From NCBI GenBank assembly GCA_963675655.1, contig OY776489.1, forward strand, positions 1,550,001 through 1,614,000: DNA of 64,000 bases. The letters run 5' to 3'. This document shows positions 39,058-46,840 of this stretch, piece by piece. Both the position numbers and the translations under genes were made by a program. The DNA is from CAXXOK01 sp963675655 (GTDB lineage Bacteria; Bacillota; Clostridia; Christensenellales; Aristaeellaceae). The notes beneath the pieces are model-generated. The model was given only the letters and a program-made list of their open reading frames with translations. It searched no databases and was not told the DNA's origin. Within the stretch, counting starts at the first letter, position 1, and the number at the start of each line of letters is the position of its first letter.

Positions 39058-39073
39058 TTCTATTCCTTTCAAA

Positions 39074-39090
39074 TGTATCAAAAAGATACA
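39074..39090. promoter_or_regulatory. palindrome in the operon leader
   Basis: TGTATC-aaaaa-GATACA lies between the predicted transcription start and the ribosome site of the first gene. It shares TATCAAAA with the palindrome at 39245-39264, so both may bind one regulator. Confidence 0.5.
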
Positions 39091-39115
39091 CATTGTTAAC
39101 GTCTTTGTTGAGCAC

Positions 39116-39144
39116 AGTATAGGATTGTTCAATTTGAAAATCAA
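39116..39144 (-). promoter_or_regulatory. sigma-A promoter of the cysteine/liv/dha operon
   Basis: On the minus strand TTGATT (39139-39144), a 17-base spacer and TATACT (39116-39121); transcription would start near 39109, some 50 bases before the ATG. I found no convincing -24/-12 sigma-54 element. Confidence 0.6.
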
Positions 39145-39244
39145 TATGATTCTTATTATGAGAAGCAAATCATTAAAACAGCATAAAATAAAAAGATAAA
39201 AACAGTGGAAAATAAACAATAACATTCATTTAAACGAATACGGT

Positions 39245-39264
39245 TTTTGATAAACGTATCAAAA
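39245..39264. promoter_or_regulatory. upstream palindrome, possible activator site
   Basis: TTTTGATA-aacg-TATCAAAA, perfectly symmetric, about 100 bases upstream of the -35 element. The position suits an upstream activator such as the Fis-type regulator of the same operon; that link is inference. Confidence 0.5.
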
Positions 39265-39524
39265 TGAAACGTTTTCTCTAAATGGGGACAAGACGACGAA
39301 ACACGTTGAGAAATTCCCGACGTTAAATTGAATTTCTATAATATTAAAAGTACGGTTAAGCAAAGTAGACTGCGCTGGAAACCGGTCCCAAAACCCTAAT
39401 CAATGAAATTTCGACCTGTCCCCTGAATAGCAGCCTAAAAAAAGAGAGATACGGACGACAAAGGCAGCAAAACGTGATGAAACATAAAGAAAGCTAGGCG
39501 CACAGCGAAGCACATCGCTATTAG

Positions 39525-39830
39525 AGAGCCGACAAACGCGAGGGTGCCATCACCCGCAACACAAAAGGAAAGACCATCCGATACAAGATTAACCGTAGAC
39601 CCTCTCAAAGTAAGAACTGTACTACTCGTTCTCGTGCTCAGATACGGCGCAGGGTGCGTGAGAAATCATCCATTCGTGCAAAGGTTGAGCATGTCTTTGG
39701 CGCTGTGAAGAACCTGTTCCACTTCCGCAAGACCCGGTACAAAGGCCGCCGAAAACAGGCAGCTCAATTGAATATACTCTTTGCTTTGACAAACCTTTAT
39801 CTGGCCGACAAACACGGTTTGTTGGCCTGA
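39525..39830 (+). pseudogene. IS5-family transposase, C-terminal remnant
   Basis: An open stretch of 101 codons with the C-terminal signature of IS5-type DDE transposases: KGKTIRYKINRRPSQSK, then RAKVEHVFGAVKNLFHFRKT and LNILFALTNLYLADKHGL. A TAG precedes it in frame, and the catalytic N-terminal two thirds are gone. The flanking 39265-39524 and 39831-39947 hold no gene and are probably further IS debris. Confidence 0.75.
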
Positions 39831-39947
39831 TCGGGGTTCGCTGCTGAGCGAAAACGGGAACAGACTGTATCGCTTTGACTACTCTGCCTTGTTTGTAAAT
39901 CCATAAGGGCTATTGCGCGATATTTCCCTAAGTGTACCGTGAACTTA

Positions 39948-40980
39948 TTAAAATAAAATACTAATATCGCTAGGTACTCCTCGTTGCGTACCCCCACACA
40001 ATATTTCTATATAATCTGCATACGCAAACGTCCTGTTGCGGCTTGCATCATTTGATTGGGTAAGTATGCCCGCCTGTGTAAGTCGGATGATAGCGCTGGA
40101 AACTGTGTTAAACACCATACCCAGCGCTGTTGCTGTTTGTTGTATATCGATGATGGGGTTTGTTTCCAGATGGGTAAAGATACGCAGTGCAGTTTTTACA
40201 CCGAGCCCAAACTCTTTAATGATTGCAATATTTTTATTATGAAGAATGGTATGGTTGTCGATCGTTTTTATTGCATCCTCCGCAAACTCATAAATAGCGC
40301 TGAGGAAGAACTTGATCCACTTCTGCCGTTGCCATCCAGAAACGGGTGGATCGTTTCAAACTGGTAATGAATGAGTGCCGTGCGAATGAGAACATCTAAG
40401 TCATCGTCCGAATGAAGATACTTTTCCAGATCGGATATAGCTGTTTCCATATCCTGCGCTGTTGGCGGGATGCACCGGGCCGTTTTCAGCGTGCTACCGG
40501 TTCCGCCGGTCTAGTTTTGCGAGGTGCGAAACTCCCCGGGATTCTTATCCTGACCCCTGACGCCCTGAATTAGAACAGCGTAGGTTCCTTTCAACAGGCG
40601 ATTGCACAGCGGTAATTGGGTCAGCCTAGCAATAGCATAATCAGTTGCTTTGATGTAATTAACAACGTCCGCGACATCCCGATTCGTATTCTCACAAAGC
40701 ATAGGATCGAGAACGTCCTCCAACGTTGCCTGTGTTCCTTCTATCTGCGAGGACATCAGCGCCTCCTTTCGCACATACATCGAAACGAAAAGATTAACGT
40801 TTGGTATCCGCGTGGCAAAACCCTCTAAAAGCGTAAGCTACTTATTTACTCAACCAGCAAATTTACAGTTTCCGTATTAAACTCAACGGACGGATTTAGT
40901 GGTAATGGCGCAGGTACAAAGGATTGATACGCAGCTTCGCCTGATAGGTTGGTTTTATAGTATCCGGCTCTTTTGTTCAT
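39948..40980 (-). pseudogene. Fic-family protein, multiply broken
   Basis: Fragments in order of a Fic AMP-transferase-type protein: an N-terminal NKRAGYYKTNLSGEAAYQSF from ATG 40980; a frameshift and stops near 40830-40850; the inhibitory-helix-type motif SSQIEGT and TLEDVLDP (40780 on); an in-frame TAG at 40511-40513 where RTSQN[W]IGG is expected; and the Fic core HPFLDGNGR. About 50 codons after GNGR are deleted, joining straight to WIKFFLSAIYEFAEDA and the C-terminal winged helix (NPIIDIQQTATALGM) in another frame, ending near 39948. It is certainly non-functional. Confidence 0.82.
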
Positions 40981-41022
40981 ATAATCCTCCCCGAACATGA
41001 AATATACGTATAACTTAACTCG

Positions 41023-41058
41023 CGTTATTTCATTTTGCCGATGTATATTGAAATAACG
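41023..41058. promoter_or_regulatory. inverted repeat upstream of the dead Fic gene
   Basis: CGTTATTTCA (41023-41032) and its exact complement (41049-41058), with ATACGTAT just beside it. It may be a remnant operator of the Fic locus. The surrounding 40981-41263 holds no gene. Confidence 0.35.
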
Positions 41059-41263
41059 ATGGAGCTTATTTTCATTGTTTTCAACAAAGCGAAGCTACGG
41101 CTGATAATTGTGCTGTAACTAAAACCAAGTTTTTTTCATGGCTAATACTGATCTTCTCGCTTTATCCAAACGCAGCAGAATAATCAAATGGACGTCCTTG
41201 GAGAAATCCATGGGTTCCTTTTCGTAACTTGCTTATTATCTTGCGTATTATCTGCACAGCGGA

Positions 41264-42064
41264 TTACTTGCGGATATAGGTCTGGTTTCTGCTGGTCGGC
41301 TTGTCCGGAACGCCCATAACAATAAGACCCATTTCCAATGCCGGGTTGATATAATGCTTCCGGAGCGTTTCCCTGGACTTCAGATGCAAGGCTGTCATGA
41401 TTTGTGTGGCGGTATACGGCACATCATACTCCATAGCACCCAACAGCCTTTGCACGTATGCCGACAGATATGCATTATCCGAGGATGCCTGCGTCAGTGC
41501 TAAGTCGACTGTTTCATTGATTTTGTCCAGCATAAACTCGATAAAGCCGTCCGATTTCCCGGCACTGTGACACCCGGAAATCGCGTCATAGTATGCGGAT
41601 TGGTACTCATGAATACGGCTTTCGATCGGCAGGTATTGGAAAACGGGATTCCATTGCGAAAGCAGGCCGGTCTGCCACAACCTCGCCACGCGGCCATTGC
41701 CGTCCGAGAACGGATGGATAAACACGAATTCATAATGAAACACCGAGGAAAGAATCAGCGGATGAATCTCCCCGGCAGCATGGCGCATCCATGTGAAAAG
41801 CTGATCCATCAGATCCGGAACGAGCTTGGCGGGAGGCGCCATGAATATGCAGCAATCCCCATCGAAAACGTCTTCCCCGCCTTGTCGGAATGTGCCGGAT
41901 TCCGCAACGGTCAGATACGTCATGATCCCGTGGATTCGTTTTAGGTCTGCAAGCGAATAAGGGTCCAACGTAGCGATTCTTTCATTGTTCAATTTCGGGC
42001 GTGCCCACGCAGTCAATGCAGTAGAGACAATTGCTGATCTTCTCAAAATTCTCGCTGAAATCAT
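41264..42064 (-). CDS. Fic-family protein, N-terminally shortened
   Basis: 266 residues with an intact Fic core: HPFSDGNGR at 117-125, preceded by HPLILSSVFHYEFVFI and followed by RLWQTGLLSQWNP, as in Fic proteins that AMPylate or otherwise nucleotide-modify targets. A C-terminal winged-helix (YTATQIMTALHLKSRETLRK) is present. Family relatives usually carry about 90 more N-terminal residues with the SxxxEG inhibitory helix. Here that part is replaced by an unrelated 25-residue leader, and no good ribosome site precedes ATG 42064. It may be a fresh pseudogene or a deregulated enzyme. No antitoxin gene is adjacent. Confidence 0.72.
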   Translation of the reverse strand: MISARILRRSAIVSTALTAWARPKLNNERIATLDPYSLADLKRIHGIMTYLTVAESGTFRQGGEDVFDGDCCIFMAPPAKLVPDLMDQLFTWMRHAAGEIHPLILSSVFHYEFVFIHPFSDGNGRVARLWQTGLLSQWNPVFQYLPIESRIHEYQSAYYDAISGCHSAGKSDGFIEFMLDKINETVDLALTQASSDNAYLSAYVQRLLGAMEYDVPYTATQIMTALHLKSRETLRKHYINPALEMGLIVMGVPDKPTSRNQTYIRK

Positions 42065-42382
42065 TATACTGTTTTCTATTATTTCCAGCTGCTTCTAGCA
42101 GGCATTAGCGGAGCTATCACCATTGCTTCAGAAACGCCATCCAATCTCTTCAAGCAAACTATCGGTCTTTCTCTAGACCTTAGTTGCTCTAGTATTCATC
42201 GGCTTTCAACCTATGCTGTCAAGCACGGCTTGAGCGATCCTCGAATTAAATTCCATCGTCAATTCTATCCACACACAGACATAGTAATTTTAACGCAGAA
42301 AGTCGAACGAAACTCTTGAAACAGCACTCCTCAGCCGCAGAAATTACATGCCATCTGCATATGTTATTTTCTTCAAAGTAGG
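42065..42382. other. intergenic with an unassigned 72-codon open frame
   Basis: A plus-strand frame from 42101 to 42319 is open without a clear start (it reads GISGAITIASETPSN at its beginning) and looks protein-like, but I do not recognise it. It ends 64 bases before the tRNA fragment and could be debris from an integrated element. Confidence 0.35.
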
Positions 42383-42429
42383 GACTACGAATCAAAAGGT
42401 CGTGGGTTCGAATCCCGCCGGGCGCACCA
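42383..42429 (+). tRNA. 3' fragment of tRNA-Arg(ACG), att-site-like
   Basis: Begins GACTACGAATCAAAAGG and ends CGGGCGCACCA: the 3' half of a tRNA-Arg with anticodon ACG, including the 3' side of the anticodon stem, an intact T-arm (GTGGG-TTCGAAT-CCCGC), the acceptor strand and CCA. The 5' half (acceptor, D-arm, 5' anticodon stem) is absent; homology stops within the anticodon stem. This is the usual product of integration by a tyrosine recombinase at a tRNA 3' end. It is not a functional tRNA. Confidence 0.85.
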
Positions 42430-42430
42430 T

Positions 42431-42469
42431 AACATCACCTGCGAAGTAATACAATTCGTAGGTGATGTT
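42431..42469 (+). terminator. terminator of the tRNA-Arg locus
   Basis: AACATCACCTGCGAA pairs with TTCGTAGGTGATGTT around a 9-base loop (one G-T pair) and runs into a T-tract. Its position right after CCA shows that the downstream side is the native flank of the tRNA gene. Confidence 0.82.
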
Positions 42470-42664
42470 TTTTATGTATAGAAACGCTGAAATCATTGAT
42501 ATATAAGGATTTGATCGGATAGGTGAATTTTTACCATGCTCGGCTATGCGCTGTATAATGGGTCATTTTAATGAATCATGCTCCACCGCTCCTAAATCCC
42601 CGATAAATGCACCCTAGTAGGCTATACTCTGATACGATTGTTTGTTATCGTTTAGAGGTTTGAT

Positions 42665-42764
42665 TTAAGGCTCAATAACCTTCTCCAAAACGATACCCTC
42701 TTCGAATCCACCACGCTCTTGGTGTTTCTTTTCTCTGATCACCTCAAGGTCTTCCCACTTCATA
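42665..42764 (-). pseudogene. C-terminal remnant of an NTP pyrophosphohydrolase-like protein
   Basis: A 32-codon frame starting at ATG 42764 and ending ...EEGIVLEKVIEP. The ERGGFEEGIVLEKV pattern resembles the C-terminus of small MazG/PRA-PH-type nucleoside triphosphate pyrophosphohydrolases, which are normally about 100 residues. The rest of that protein is not found upstream. The remainder of 42470-42866 holds nothing else I recognise. Confidence 0.4.
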
Positions 42765-42866
42765 TCTTACCATCTCAAATGTCGGCATGAGTATAACCTT
42801 TCTTGACAAATTTACAATTACCCATATTTTGGTAGGGACTTAATCAAGCGGGATTCTTCTGTGCAC

Positions 42867-43820
42867 TCAGCCAAATAAAGCCAGTATACTATTCCAGTTT
42901 GTTGCTATTAGTGTACCTAGGGCAAGAATCCCTGCGGCAATTAGACTTGCAATAACTCCTTTGGTAATACCCCATTTATTCTTTTTGTTTTCACTGCTCC
43001 TAGAAATCGTGTTGCTAGACTTGTTTTTAGGATTAATAATACTTTCCAAAATAGTTGCTCCCGAGAAATCGCTTTTATCTCCAGCGACATAATCGCCTTC
43101 AATGGTTATTTTTGAAGTCGCGTTTTCTGCTTTACTTTGATCACTTGGATTTTTAGCCATATTTCTTCCTTTCCTTGTCAATTTGTATTTTCTTCCATCA
43201 ACATCTTCGCTTGAAAACTCTATGAGTTTATCCTCAAGTAGATAGGCTATGTAGGTTTCTAGCGTACTTTCTTGATCATTTTTTTCTTCAATAAAGAACA
43301 TTATTCTCAAAAGTTGATTCACTTTTTCTGGGATCAAGAATTCTGTATGAATATCCGGTAATGATAAGTGAAGATTCTCTAAAATATACTGAACCTTATC
43401 TTCAAAGTCTTTCAATTCACCATATTCTTCTTCTAGAGAATCATAGCATGTATACTCGAATGAATCATTTGACCATTTTTTAGAATCAGTTTTTTCCCTA
43501 CCAAAAACTTGAATCTTTGAGTTGTTAACATAATACATATTATTATGCTTTTTAAGCAAATAATTAAAGCACTTTGAACCGTGACAATGGAAGTTGTGTT
43601 CAAAAACCGAATATATTACAGAATCGGCGACAACAAACCTCCCGCATCGAGGACAAAAGTACTTAAACTTGATATTATCCATTTCAGAAAAACTGTTTTC
43701 TCCACACAGCGGGCATGCGGATAAGCTATAATGTGATACGATTGCGTAATCGATTGGGAATGTTGTAGGCATCTTACCAGAACTGTTTACCGGAGTAGAT
43801 GTCGATTCATCAGTTGTCAT
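42867..43820 (-). CDS. zinc-ribbon, winged-helix, membrane-anchored protein of unknown function
   Basis: 317 residues. The start at 43820 is set by TTGGAGGGTGCAT; the longer frame to 43892 lacks a site. Residues 36-59 form a zinc ribbon (CPLC...CPRC); residues about 165-222 look like a winged helix (TYIAYLLEDKLIEFSSEDVD then KYKLTRKGR). Residues 237-255 carry ITIEGDYVAGDKSDFSGAT, a GD-x-GDK beta-turn motif found before effector modules in several bacterial conflict proteins. A single membrane segment (286-306) is at the C-terminus. A, T-rich codon use sets it apart from the genes to its right. Possible role: a membrane-acting defence or stress effector with a nucleic-acid or ligand sensor; this is inference. 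Confidence 0.6.
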   Translation of the reverse strand: MTTDESTSTPVNSSGKMPTTFPIDYAIVSHYSLSACPLCGENSFSEMDNIKFKYFCPRCGRFVVADSVIYSVFEHNFHCHGSKCFNYLLKKHNNMYYVNNSKIQVFGREKTDSKKWSNDSFEYTCYDSLEEEYGELKDFEDKVQYILENLHLSLPDIHTEFLIPEKVNQLLRIMFFIEEKNDQESTLETYIAYLLEDKLIEFSSEDVDGRKYKLTRKGRNMAKNPSDQSKAENATSKITIEGDYVAGDKSDFSGATILESIINPKNKSSNTISRSSENKKNKWGITKGVIASLIAAGILALGTLIATNWNSILALFG

Positions 43821-43968
43821 ATGCACCCTCCAATGAACTCTATCGCGTAGCTTGCTCCATTTGTAAGTGATGCTGGTTATTCTAGTGATCATTATAACAT
43901 ATTCATATCACAATCGAACAGACGAAAAGGCTATGATTGACTGTGTAGAGAAAAGAAATTCAGCATGA

Positions 43969-44490
43969 CTATTTCCCAACAATACCCCCCTTGAAAGCAA
44001 ACTCCATCCTATCCATATCGTACATAGTTACGCTCTCCACGGTCATACTCCAAAGCTGCTCATCGAAGGTGTTTATCAACCCATTCTGTTTTTCAAGCGC
44101 CTGAATAAACGCCGTCAGTTTCGTGCGGCGGTTTTTGCGTTCTTGGATTTGGGTTTCGATATCGGTCATAGCGGATTTGGCAGCATCGTAGCGGGTGAGG
44201 AGTTCAGCTTCTCTCCGCAAGTAATCGTCAGGGTCGAGTCCGACTTGTGCGTTTTCGGCGATCAGCCTGCGAATCAAACCCTCGACCACATCGTATTCAT
44301 TCTGCTGCTTGGTATGTTCCTGCTCAAGGGCGGAGGTGTCGGTAAGTGTCTTAATGATGCCCCGATACTGCCGGATGATGGTATCCTCGGGATGCATACC
44401 AATGCAAAGTTTTACGCCCATAGTAGGGGAGCAGCATTGGCAAGTCCAACATACAGTGTTGGAAAAAGAATATAAACTGTCATCATCCAT
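43969..44490 (-). pseudogene. large serine recombinase, C-terminal remnant
   Basis: About 140 residues match the C-terminal coiled-coil end of large serine recombinases: the heptad-like TALIEQE-type helix beginning LTDTSALEQEH, the DPDDYLRREAELLTRYDAAKSAMTD region and the closing FDEQLWSMTVESVTMYD-MDRMEFAFKGG. The catalytic resolvase domain and most of the zinc-ribbon domain are missing; the first 30 codons are only a scrambled piece (CWTCQCC...). It is a leftover of an integrase or excisionase of a mobile element. Confidence 0.75.
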
Positions 44491-44803
44491 GGCTAAAATT
44501 GGAGATAACGGGTATGATGGTGCCGATATTGCAACGGGTGAACTGCATTATCGGTACCCGCTAAGCGTTGCGTGTAGCTATAAACAGGAAAGCGGTTATA
44601 CGGAGGGGTCCATTGTTTACGCACTGGATGACGGTGTAAATAAGCATACGATTGCTGAACGGGCAAACATCAGCGCAGCTATATAGGCTGATGTGACATT
44701 GAAATTCACAAGCGAATGCGAATTTTTAAGGAATACGATACGAATGATTGATAGATCCAGTTCCTATATGGAAAATACGGGCGAAGGAATCGGTTGCCAA
44801 TAG
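44489..44803 (+). pseudogene. unrecognised frame with an in-frame TAG
   Basis: An ATG at 44489 opens a frame with protein-like content (GYDGADIATGELHYRYPLS; YTEGSIVYALDDGVNKHT). TAG at 44684-44686 interrupts it, and the same frame continues (ADVTLKFTSECEFL) to TAG at 44801. I do not recognise the family. The following stretch to 45143 has more broken protein-like frames (for example VSITLHFTSQNHEARV near 45030) but no intact gene. Confidence 0.4.
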
Positions 44804-45143
44804 GTGAATTGCTGTGTTACACGCTATTTTATATCTGTTCAGATCAAGCTGTGTACCCTATAAACCATTGATATGGCTGATTCACTTGCTGGCGTTGAAA
44901 GGATATAGCATATATATTTGCATAGAAAAGGAATACACCGATAGGGCGCTTAACATGCTTGGCTTGATTGTTATTATTTGTTGGCAATGGCCTTGCAAGT
45001 GTGGATAATCAATACGGGGTATCAATTACGCTCCATTTTACGTCCCAAAATCACGAAGCGCGCGTGGCAGGGATGACCGTGATTTAAAATAGGTTATAGC
45101 AGACAATTTATAAGCATGCTTCTGCTAACTGCATGTAGAAAAT

Positions 45144-45165
45144 AAAAGCCACAAATGTGGCTTTT
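45144..45165 (-). terminator. bidirectional terminator downstream of the surface-protein gene
   Basis: AAAAGCCACA-aa-TGTGGCTTTT, perfect, with A/T runs at both sides. It lies 110 bases after the minus-strand surface-protein stop and may also end plus-strand transcription. Confidence 0.75.
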
Positions 45166-45276
45166 ATAAGCATTTCGATGTCATTTTATAACCGGGAAAT
45201 TTCAAGTAAGTTTAATCGGCCACAATGCCGAATTACACCTATTCTCCGCCCCGCTTGTTCTCCTCACTGCTCCCTG

Positions 45277-46527
45277 TTACCGCGCAAACCGTTTACGCAT
45301 AAGCAGTATACCCGCGGCTGTAAGCAGGGTAAGAATACCATATAATACCGGCGTGCTAGTGTCGCCTGTCTGCGGGGGCTGATAGGGCAAACGGGTAAAG
45401 ATGATGCGTGTGGCAATCTTATTATAATTCGTACCCATATAGATCGCATCAGCAACGCCTACGGTTTTTGCAGAGATCTTTGTTTGTGATGCGTCTTGAA
45501 ATACGGTTATGATTTTTGGATCCGTAATTTCGGTAGTATCCACCTGCCACGCCTGCATGCTTGAACCATTGATGGCAAGCGTCGAGGCGGCACCTCGGGA
45601 GAACAGGGCGGCTAACCCTGCGGTTTCAATTTCGCCGCTTGGGTTATTGAGTATCAACTTGGAGCTGCCAAAACCGGACTCATTATCAGAACTGACGTGC
45701 AAACCGATAGTTCTTGAACTGGAATGCATATTGAATACGCAATCATTGTAGGTTGCGCTTGATGCAATCGCTAAATCTCGGCCGGTGTACCAACCACGTC
45801 TTGAAAAATCCGTTAAATTAAAGGTGCAACTGTTAAAAACAGCCTGTATGGAACTATAGTACGAATTAGCCCACATGCCGTAGGTTAAAGTGCCTCCGTT
45901 GCTATCACTGCTCATGTCGAATACGGCGTTGTCCATTTGCATAGTAATACCAAGAATAGATGAATCGTTTACTATTTGCGAAATATTGATACCATAAATT
46001 TCGTAGGTATATTTAAACCCGGGAACCCATTCGTTCACCGTGACTTGCGATAGGTCCAAAACCATGTTGATATCGCGGATCGAAAAGGGAATGGTGTTTG
46101 CATTGTCAATGGTAACGTTGATACCAGATATATCCGGGTTCATTGTGTTAACTACGTATGTGCTGCGGGTGGTAAGCGTATCCGTCGCCGCATCGCTTCC
46201 GTACAGGTTCAGGCCTGTATCGGTGCCATGTACATACAGCACATTCAGCGCGTCGGATGTGATGATGTTTTCTCCAACAAGGTGAATATTCAGCACGCCA
46301 TCCGTCGCTTCGATGGCGCTGCCGTTATAGCCATTCAGCGTCAGCTCGCCCTGTCCGGCGTTGGCAGAAGCTTGCCATGACCACCCGGTTCCCGTAAGGT
46401 TCCCTGCTAAGGCGGTGCTATCATACGAACTGCCGTTTATACTGAGCGTGCCGATTGCGAAAGCTGTACAGGGAACCAACAATAACAAAGCTGCCAGTAG
46501 CAATACCGTGAAATACTTCTGTTTCAT
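45277..46527 (-). CDS. surface protein with beta-helix-like body and sortase-type C-terminus
   Basis: 416 residues from ATG 46527 (AAGGCGGTG upstream; the longer frame to 46575 is less likely). Signal peptide residues 2-24 (KYFTVLLLAALLLLVPCTAFA). The body is made of Ser/Thr/Asn-rich strands such as GELTLNGYNGSAIEATDG and LNIHLVGENIITSD, a style seen in right-handed beta-helix and carbohydrate-binding surface proteins of gut Clostridia. The C-terminus has PPQTGD, a hydrophobic span and RKRFAR, a variant of the LPXTG cell-wall sorting signal. No sortase gene lies in the window. It probably displays an adhesive or glycan-binding domain. Confidence 0.75.
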   Translation of the reverse strand: MKQKYFTVLLLAALLLLVPCTAFAIGTLSINGSSYDSTALAGNLTGTGWSWQASANAGQGELTLNGYNGSAIEATDGVLNIHLVGENIITSDALNVLYVHGTDTGLNLYGSDAATDTLTTRSTYVVNTMNPDISGINVTIDNANTIPFSIRDINMVLDLSQVTVNEWVPGFKYTYEIYGINISQIVNDSSILGITMQMDNAVFDMSSDSNGGTLTYGMWANSYYSSIQAVFNSCTFNLTDFSRRGWYTGRDLAIASSATYNDCVFNMHSSSRTIGLHVSSDNESGFGSSKLILNNPSGEIETAGLAALFSRGAASTLAINGSSMQAWQVDTTEITDPKIITVFQDASQTKISAKTVGVADAIYMGTNYNKIATRIIFTRLPYQPPQTGDTSTPVLYGILTLLTAAGILLMRKRFAR

Positions 46528-46747
46528 TCGGACACCGCCTTGTGTAATATAACTATAGTATATCAGTTTTTGCAATTATATACAATTCATATTCTCAAAA
46601 TAATATCTTTAAAAATGACCGCTGCCTATGCCTTGCCAAAGCCGGACAACAGGGCAACAAGCTGCTTCTCAATAAAATATGCCGCATGCATACCGCTCCA
46701 GTGCTTTGGAAGCGGCAACAGCAGCACGCTTTAACTGAAGTAAAGCC

Positions 46748-46776
46748 TTGTTGCGTAAAAGGATATTTGCTACAAT
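46748..46776 (+). promoter_or_regulatory. putative sigma-A promoter of the APC permease
   Basis: TTGTTG (46748-46753), a 17-base spacer and TACAAT (46771-46776), 65 bases before the ATG. The remainder of 46528-46840 holds nothing else recognisable. Confidence 0.5.
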
Positions 46777-46840
46777 AATGCTAACAGAATTCTGATATGG
46801 CAAATGTGATATTGTTAAATAATGATAAAGGAGTGGTTTG

